This document shows positions 56,043-59,677 of a stretch of 59,677 bases of DNA, piece after piece. Made by a program: the position numbers and the translations under genes. Origin of the DNA: Anoxybacillus tepidamans PS2 (GTDB lineage: Bacteria > Bacillota > Bacilli > Bacillales > Anoxybacillaceae); contig NZ_JHVN01000018.1 of assembly GCF_000620165.1 (NCBI RefSeq), forward strand, positions 1 to 59,677, given 5' to 3'. The notes below the pieces were generated by a model. It had not been told where the DNA came from and made no database searches. It saw only the letters and a list, made by a program, of their open reading frames with translations. Position 1 is the first letter of the stretch. Every line of letters begins with the position of its first letter.

Positions 56043-56558
56043 ATGTTTAAGCGCATCTATTTATTGCTTGCGGTGCTTGTTCTTACGAGCGGTTGTAAGG
56101 AAACGAGCCCAACGAAGATAAATGTGAAAATGATTAACCGTGAAGGTCACGTATTAGGCACGGCGAAGTTGTCCGAACAACCGAAAGGCGTTAAAATTGC
56201 GCTCGATTTAAAAGGATTGCCGCCTGGAACGCATGCGATCCATATCCATGAAAAAGGCATTTGTAAGAAACCTGATTTTCAATCAGCAGGTGGCCATTAT
56301 AATCCGGACAATAAAAAGCACGGTTTACTTCATCCACAAGGAGCGCATGCAGGCGATTTGCCGAATATTATTGTTAAAGAAGACGGAACGGTCAAAACAG
56401 AATTTTTAGCTCCGCAAGTAACGCTTAGGGACAGAAAGGGAACGTTGTTAACAAAAGAGGGGACAGCTCTAGTGATTCATGCAGGGAAAGATGATGGAAT
56501 GGCACAGCCGGCAGGCGATGCAGGAGAGCGTATTGCGTGCGGGGAGATTAAAAGGTAA
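56043..56558 (+). CDS. sodC: Cu/Zn superoxide dismutase lipoprotein
   Basis: This surface-anchored SodC-type protein (171 aa) has the lipobox LTSGC with C18. All expected ligands are visible: Cu ligands H67, H69 and H146, bridging H85, and Zn ligands H93, H102 and D105. The disulfide pair is C74 and C166, and R163 is the channel arginine. It should therefore be able to bind both metals, unlike the Cu-ligand-deficient B. subtilis YojM as I recall it. ATG 56043 follows GGAAGGGGAGTTTTT. Confidence 0.88.
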   Translation: MFKRIYLLLAVLVLTSGCKETSPTKINVKMINREGHVLGTAKLSEQPKGVKIALDLKGLPPGTHAIHIHEKGICKKPDFQSAGGHYNPDNKKHGLLHPQGAHAGDLPNIIVKEDGTVKTEFLAPQVTLRDRKGTLLTKEGTALVIHAGKDDGMAQPAGDAGERIACGEIKR

Positions 56559-56563
56559 AACAG

Positions 56564-56590
56564 GAAGCGGGATGTCCCGCTTCTTTTTTC
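56564..56590 (+). terminator. Terminator of sodC
   Basis: GAAGCGGGA pairs with TCCCGCTTC across a 2-nt gap, followed by TTTTTT. Confidence 0.85.
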
Positions 56591-56595
56591 GTTTA

Positions 56596-56653
56596 ACGTA
56601 TCCCCCGAGAAGTCTCCCACCTCTAAATGGAATGTAGGTGGGGGAGGTTCATT
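56596..56653 (+). repeat. Solitary IS605-end-like palindromic unit, copy 3
   Basis: Preceded by TTTAA, it reads CGTATCCCCCGAGAAG, stem TCTCCCACCT with AGGTGGGGGA, loop CTAAATGGAATGT, and ends GGTTCA. It lies directly against the stop codon of the minus-strand oxidoreductase gene. Confidence 0.75.
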
Positions 56654-57636
56654 TACATATTGCTGACAGTCAATAATACCTTTCCGGTACTATGTCTACT
56701 TTCAACCCAACGATGCGCTTCACTCGCCTCCTCAAGAGGAAACTTCTTTCCAATTTTCATTTTTAATCGTTCTTCTGCTAAATATTTGAGGACGTGCTCT
56801 GCTGCATTGCGCAATAGATGCGGGCGTTCTTTTCTTGTTGTGCCTAAGCTGAATCCGAGAACAGAGCGGCAACTTGCATGCAAATCTTTTGTCTGAAAAT
56901 GGCCTGTCTTGCCGCTTGCGTTTCCAAAATGAACAAGCCTGCCGTACATAGCTAAACAGTCGAGGCTTTTTTCTGATACTTGACCGGAAATCGAATCTAA
57001 AATGACGTCTGCTCCTTTTCCATTCGTTAGTTCCATTACTTTTTCGGCAAAGTCTATTTCTTCGCGGCAAATGACGTAATCAGCCCCCGCTTCTAACGCG
57101 GCAGCTATTTTTGCGGCGCTGCCAACGGTACCGATGACACAGTCGGCGCCTAAAATTTTGGCCAGCTGAATGGCGGTTGTCCCCACTCCACCGGCTGCCG
57201 CATGAATGAGCACAGTTTCCCCCGATTGCAATCGCGCCACATCGGCAAGCAGCTTAAAAGCGGTACAACCAACAATTGGACACGCCGCTGCTGTTTCGAA
57301 ATCAAGCTGGTCGGGAATAGGAAATGTCAAAACTTCTTCAGCCACTACATACTCAGCATAGGATCCTCTTGCAGGAAAGGCGATAACCCGCTGTCCTGTT
57401 TTTAAATTTTTAACATCTGCTCCGATCTTTTCAATCACGCCAGCCGCGTCAAGCCCCGGAATAAACGGAAGCTTGCCGGTCCCTTTTTTTCTGTATCGGG
57501 ATTTGATATCGGCAAAGTTCACGCTTGTCGCTTCAACGCGGATCAGCACTTGGGTGGATGTAATAGTCGGCATATCGATATTGGTGCATCTCATAACTTC
57601 TGGAGGCCCGAATTCAGTCATTAAAATGGCTTTCAT
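56653..57636 (-). CDS. Quinone oxidoreductase-like MDR family protein
   Basis: This 327-aa zinc-free medium-chain dehydrogenase/reductase resembles NADPH:quinone reductases. It has a GroES-like N-terminal domain with VNFADIKSRYRK and FIPGLDAAGVIEKIG. The Rossmann nucleotide motif is LIHAAAGGVGTTAIQLAK (about residues 145-162). Zinc-ligand cysteines are absent. ATG 57636 follows TTGGAGGGATTTATA. Repeat copy 3 lies immediately downstream and may act as its 3' end structure. Confidence 0.88.
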   Translation of the reverse strand: MKAILMTEFGPPEVMRCTNIDMPTITSTQVLIRVEATSVNFADIKSRYRKKGTGKLPFIPGLDAAGVIEKIGADVKNLKTGQRVIAFPARGSYAEYVVAEEVLTFPIPDQLDFETAAACPIVGCTAFKLLADVARLQSGETVLIHAAAGGVGTTAIQLAKILGADCVIGTVGSAAKIAAALEAGADYVICREEIDFAEKVMELTNGKGADVILDSISGQVSEKSLDCLAMYGRLVHFGNASGKTGHFQTKDLHASCRSVLGFSLGTTRKERPHLLRNAAEHVLKYLAEERLKMKIGKKFPLEEASEAHRWVESRHSTGKVLLTVSNM

Positions 57637-57735
57637 TATAAATCCCTCCAATAGTGATGTAACATAATTAGAGTGCCTAGCATGAGGTAAAATCTATTTC
57701 TGTTTATTGGCGAAATTGCTACCCTTTTTTGAGAA

Positions 57736-58902
57736 TCAAAGGCCTTCAAAAGCAACCGCTAAGCGCTGGAACGCACTTTCTAATGTTTGGCGATGGCAAG
57801 CCACGTTGAGACGGATAAATCCCCGACCTTCTTCCCCGAATTTGCTTCCCATTTCTACGGCGATTTTCCCTTTGTGAAGAAGAAGCTGCTTGAGCTGCTG
57901 TTCCGGTATGCCAAGTCCGCGACAATCAATCCATACAAGGTATGTTGCTTCTGGACTCATGGCGCGCACTCTTGGAAACGAGGCATTAATAAACGAGCAT
58001 GTCCGATCAATGTTTTCTTTTATATACTCTAATAGAGCGTCAAGCCAATCGCTGCCATATCGATACGCAGCTTCCGTTCCGGCAACGGCAAACGCGTTGA
58101 GTGTAAAGAAGCCTTGCCGTTGTTGGACGGCATCGAACTGCTTTTTCATTGAACTGTTGGGAATAATGGCAACAGCCGCCTGCAATCCTGCTAAATTAAA
58201 CGTTTTTGTCGGCGCTATGCATGTCACGCTGATGTCGGCAAACGCTTCATCAGTCGAGGCAAATGGCGTATGCCGACAAGGAGGGAGCGTCAAATCGGCA
58301 TGAATTTCATCCGATACAACGATCACGCCATTTTCTAAACAAAGCGTTCCTAATGTAGTGAGCTCTTCCTTTGTCCATACGCGGCCTCCTGGGTTATGAG
58401 GGCTACATAACAATAGCATTTTTGCTCCCTTTAACTTTTCCTGCAAATCGGCCCAATTAATCGCATAGCCCTTCTCAGTAAGAAGGAGGGGACATGTGAC
58501 AAGTTGTCGGTCATTTTTTTGCACAAGCTGGAATAGCGGCGGATAGACAGGGGGGAATACGACAATTCGATCATGGGGTGATGTGAACGCCTCGATAGCT
58601 GTGGCTAGCGCTGGAACCACACCGGTGCAAAACGACATCCAATACGGCTCGACAGACCATTGATGGCGCTGTTGCATCCAATCGCGAATCGCTTCCTTTA
58701 ATGAGAGGGGGATTGCTGTATAGCCAAACACGCCGTGTTCTACCCGTTTTGCAAGCGCTTCGAGAACGGCGGGCGGGGCCTGAAAATCCATATCGGCCAC
58801 CCACATTGGCAATACGTCTTTTACACCGAAGAATCGCTCTGTTTCGTCCCATTTCACCGAATGTGTATGGCGCCGCTCAATCATGTCATCAAATGAGTAC
58901 AT
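57736..58902 (-). CDS. patB: Cystathionine beta-lyase PatB (MalY/PatB aminotransferase family)
   Basis: This 388-aa PLP enzyme of fold type I cleaves C-S bonds (cystathionine or cysteine conjugates). The start shows MWVADMDFQAPPAV, then the cofactor-binding CSPHNPGGRVW and SDEIHADL. The PLP lysine is in APTKTFNLAGLQ, and the C-terminal arginine is in GFIRLNVACHR. ATG 58902 follows GGAGATTTTTCTC. In B. subtilis patB also lies near kapD. It links to the sulfur-amino-acid genes at 8.7-12.9 kb by function only. Confidence 0.92.
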   Translation of the reverse strand: MYSFDDMIERRHTHSVKWDETERFFGVKDVLPMWVADMDFQAPPAVLEALAKRVEHGVFGYTAIPLSLKEAIRDWMQQRHQWSVEPYWMSFCTGVVPALATAIEAFTSPHDRIVVFPPVYPPLFQLVQKNDRQLVTCPLLLTEKGYAINWADLQEKLKGAKMLLLCSPHNPGGRVWTKEELTTLGTLCLENGVIVVSDEIHADLTLPPCRHTPFASTDEAFADISVTCIAPTKTFNLAGLQAAVAIIPNSSMKKQFDAVQQRQGFFTLNAFAVAGTEAAYRYGSDWLDALLEYIKENIDRTCSFINASFPRVRAMSPEATYLVWIDCRGLGIPEQQLKQLLLHKGKIAVEMGSKFGEEGRGFIRLNVACHRQTLESAFQRLAVAFEGL

Positions 58903-58923
58903 GAGAAAAATCTCCTTTCATTT

Positions 58924-58980
58924 AACACATTCACCGAGAAGTCTCCCACCTCTAAGCGAAGTGTAGGTGGGGGATGAATC
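58924..58980 (+). repeat. Left end of the tnpB element (palindromic unit, copy 4)
   Basis: Preceded by CATTTAA, it reads CACATTCACCGAGAAG, stem TCTCCCACCT with AGGTGGGGGA, loop CTAAGCGAAGTGT. It lies 78 nt before tnpB in the same orientation, as expected for an IS200/IS605-type left end next to a TTTAA-like target sequence. Confidence 0.7.
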
Positions 58981-59011
58981 GGATGTTTTTCTTTCTAAAA
59001 CAGAACGTATG

Positions 59012-59020
59012 TGCTATAAT
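59012..59020 (+). promoter_or_regulatory. Extended -10 promoter of tnpB
   Basis: TGCTATAAT, an extended -10, lies about 38 nt upstream of the tnpB start; the -35 is weak. Confidence 0.5.
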
Positions 59021-59057
59021 CATCTTAACCAAGCTGTAGGGAAAGGAAGGAATCTCG

Positions 59058-59677
59058 ATGCTCCGCGGTCAAAAAATCGCCTTTCGTGCCTCCAAAAAGG
59101 ATCTCGAACGGCTGGGGGCCTGCAACCGGGAGTCGGCACGCGTCTGGAATGAGTGCCTCCGGCTCGCCAAAGACTATTTCCTTCAACACGGTCGCCGCAT
59201 CTCGAAAAGCGAGCTGCAAAAGCAAACAAAAGGCCGCTTCCATCTTCACAGCCAGTCGATCCAAGCCGTTTGCCACAAGTATCTCTTCGCAAGACAATCG
59301 GCACAAGCCGCCATTCAAAAAGGACTTCATCATGCCCGCTACCCATACAAACAAAAGAAATTCTTCAACACCAAATGGGCGAAAGATGGGTTCAAAGTGT
59401 ACGAAAATGGAACCATTGCCTTATCCATGGGCATCCATGATGGAAAGAGAGAAGAACCGATCCTCGTCCATGTCTCCCACTTACCCAAAGGAACGATCAA
59501 GGAAATTGAATGTTGTTATGACCACGGTTGGTATTTGGCCATCACCTACGAGGACGGTCAAGAAGCAAAATCGTATCAACCGGGCCGTTCGGTCGGTGTC
59601 GATCTCGGTGAAATTCATACGATCGGCGCCTTTTGTGAAAACGGCCAAGCCCTCTTGATTACAGGGAGAAAGGTGCG
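59058..59677 (+). CDS. tnpB: TnpB RNA-guided nuclease-like protein (partial, 3' end missing)
   Basis: The open frame gives 206 codons to the window edge with no stop. The N-terminal part reads MLRGQKIAFRASKKDLERLG and NRESARVWNECLRLAKDYF, typical of the OrfB/TnpB helical region. The first RuvC catalytic aspartate is D182 in VGVDLGEIHTIGAF. The Glu and second Asp motifs and the zinc ribbon would lie beyond the window. TnpB proteins are nucleases guided by an RNA from the element's right end. The start ATG 59058 follows AAAGGAAGGAATCTCG. Confidence 0.85.
   Translation, partial: MLRGQKIAFRASKKDLERLGACNRESARVWNECLRLAKDYFLQHGRRISKSELQKQTKGRFHLHSQSIQAVCHKYLFARQSAQAAIQKGLHHARYPYKQKKFFNTKWAKDGFKVYENGTIALSMGIHDGKREEPILVHVSHLPKGTIKEIECCYDHGWYLAITYEDGQEAKSYQPGRSVGVDLGEIHTIGAFCENGQALLITGRKV

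Larger units (their letters stand above)
58924..59677 (+). mobile_element. IS605/IS1341-type tnpB-only element, cut by the window end
   Basis: It comprises the left-end palindrome, a 78-nt promoter region and the start of tnpB. No Y1 transposase (tnpA) lies between the end and tnpB, so this looks like the tnpB-only (IS1341) organisation. The right end and its guide-RNA region are outside the window. Base composition is more GC-rich than the flanks. Confidence 0.75.

Noticed and set aside
59002-59014. LexA-like GAACGTATGTGC before the tnpB -10
   Set aside because: It has one mismatch in an 8-base palindrome core and no support from other sites; chance occurrence is likely.

Overview
The window looks like chromosomal DNA from a thermophilic or moderately thermophilic Bacillaceae, most like Geobacillus, Parageobacillus or Anoxybacillus. 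The basis is gene order that matches the Bacillus subtilis yus-yur, yun-yut-yum-yui and kapD-patB blocks almost gene for gene, strong AGGAGG-type ribosome binding sites, sporulation genes (yunB, lytH, yutC, yutH, kapD) and an IS605-type tnpB. The genus is an inference; no rRNA or tRNA gene is present to fix it. The window is mostly core genome. The accessory signal is one truncated TnpB element and a family of small palindromic units related to its end.

Layout. 1-370: a duplicated hairpin repeat and the small gene yuzL. 440-6020: the fatty-acid beta-oxidation operon fadN-fadA-fadE under a FadR-type operator. 6040-8510: yusI, gcvH, yusG, yusF, yusE, yusD. 8580-12975: two SAM (S-box) riboswitches, one before a sulfhydrylase gene (metY) and one before the methionine ABC transporter metN-metI-metQ. 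13100-18915: yurZ and the iron-sulfur assembly operon sufC-sufD-sufS-sufU-sufB. 18950-30680: the yunF-E-D-C-B block, lytH, lipA, yutC-yutH. 30730-35230: a 2-hydroxyacid dehydrogenase and the threonine operon hom-thrC-thrB. 35240-47740: Fe-S scaffold and redox genes (yutI, yuzD, yutJ, yuzB, yutM, yumC, yumB), dapF, a CAP-domain lipoprotein, a NUDIX gene, yuiA-B-C, a solute-binding-type protein and a DUF309 protein. 47800-51375: leucyl aminopeptidase and the low-affinity phosphate transporter pair (DUF47 protein plus Pit). 51397-58902: bioY, several small unknowns, an ArsB/NhaD-type permease, kapD, sodC, a quinone oxidoreductase and patB. 58920-59677: left part of a tnpB-only insertion element running off the window.

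Themes. Sulfur and Fe-S metabolism dominate: methionine uptake and synthesis, SUF, lipoate synthase, NifU- and IscA-type carriers and patB. Redox genes are dense, with two type II NADH dehydrogenase-like proteins and a ferredoxin-NADP reductase. Several regulatory sites are legible in the sequence: a FadR box, two S-boxes, a Rex-like operator at yumB, an 11-bp-phased PhoP box array before the phosphate transporter, a BirA-like palindrome at bioY, and a hairpin masking the yunB ribosome binding site beside a sigma-E-like -10.

The least explained structure is a set of about 55-bp palindromic units (five copies, at about 18.96, 35.96, 44.41, 56.60 and 58.92 kb). One copy forms the left end of the tnpB element; the others sit alone in intergenic gaps. 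The start codons given here are my choice from ribosome binding site spacing and family alignment from memory; no search was run.
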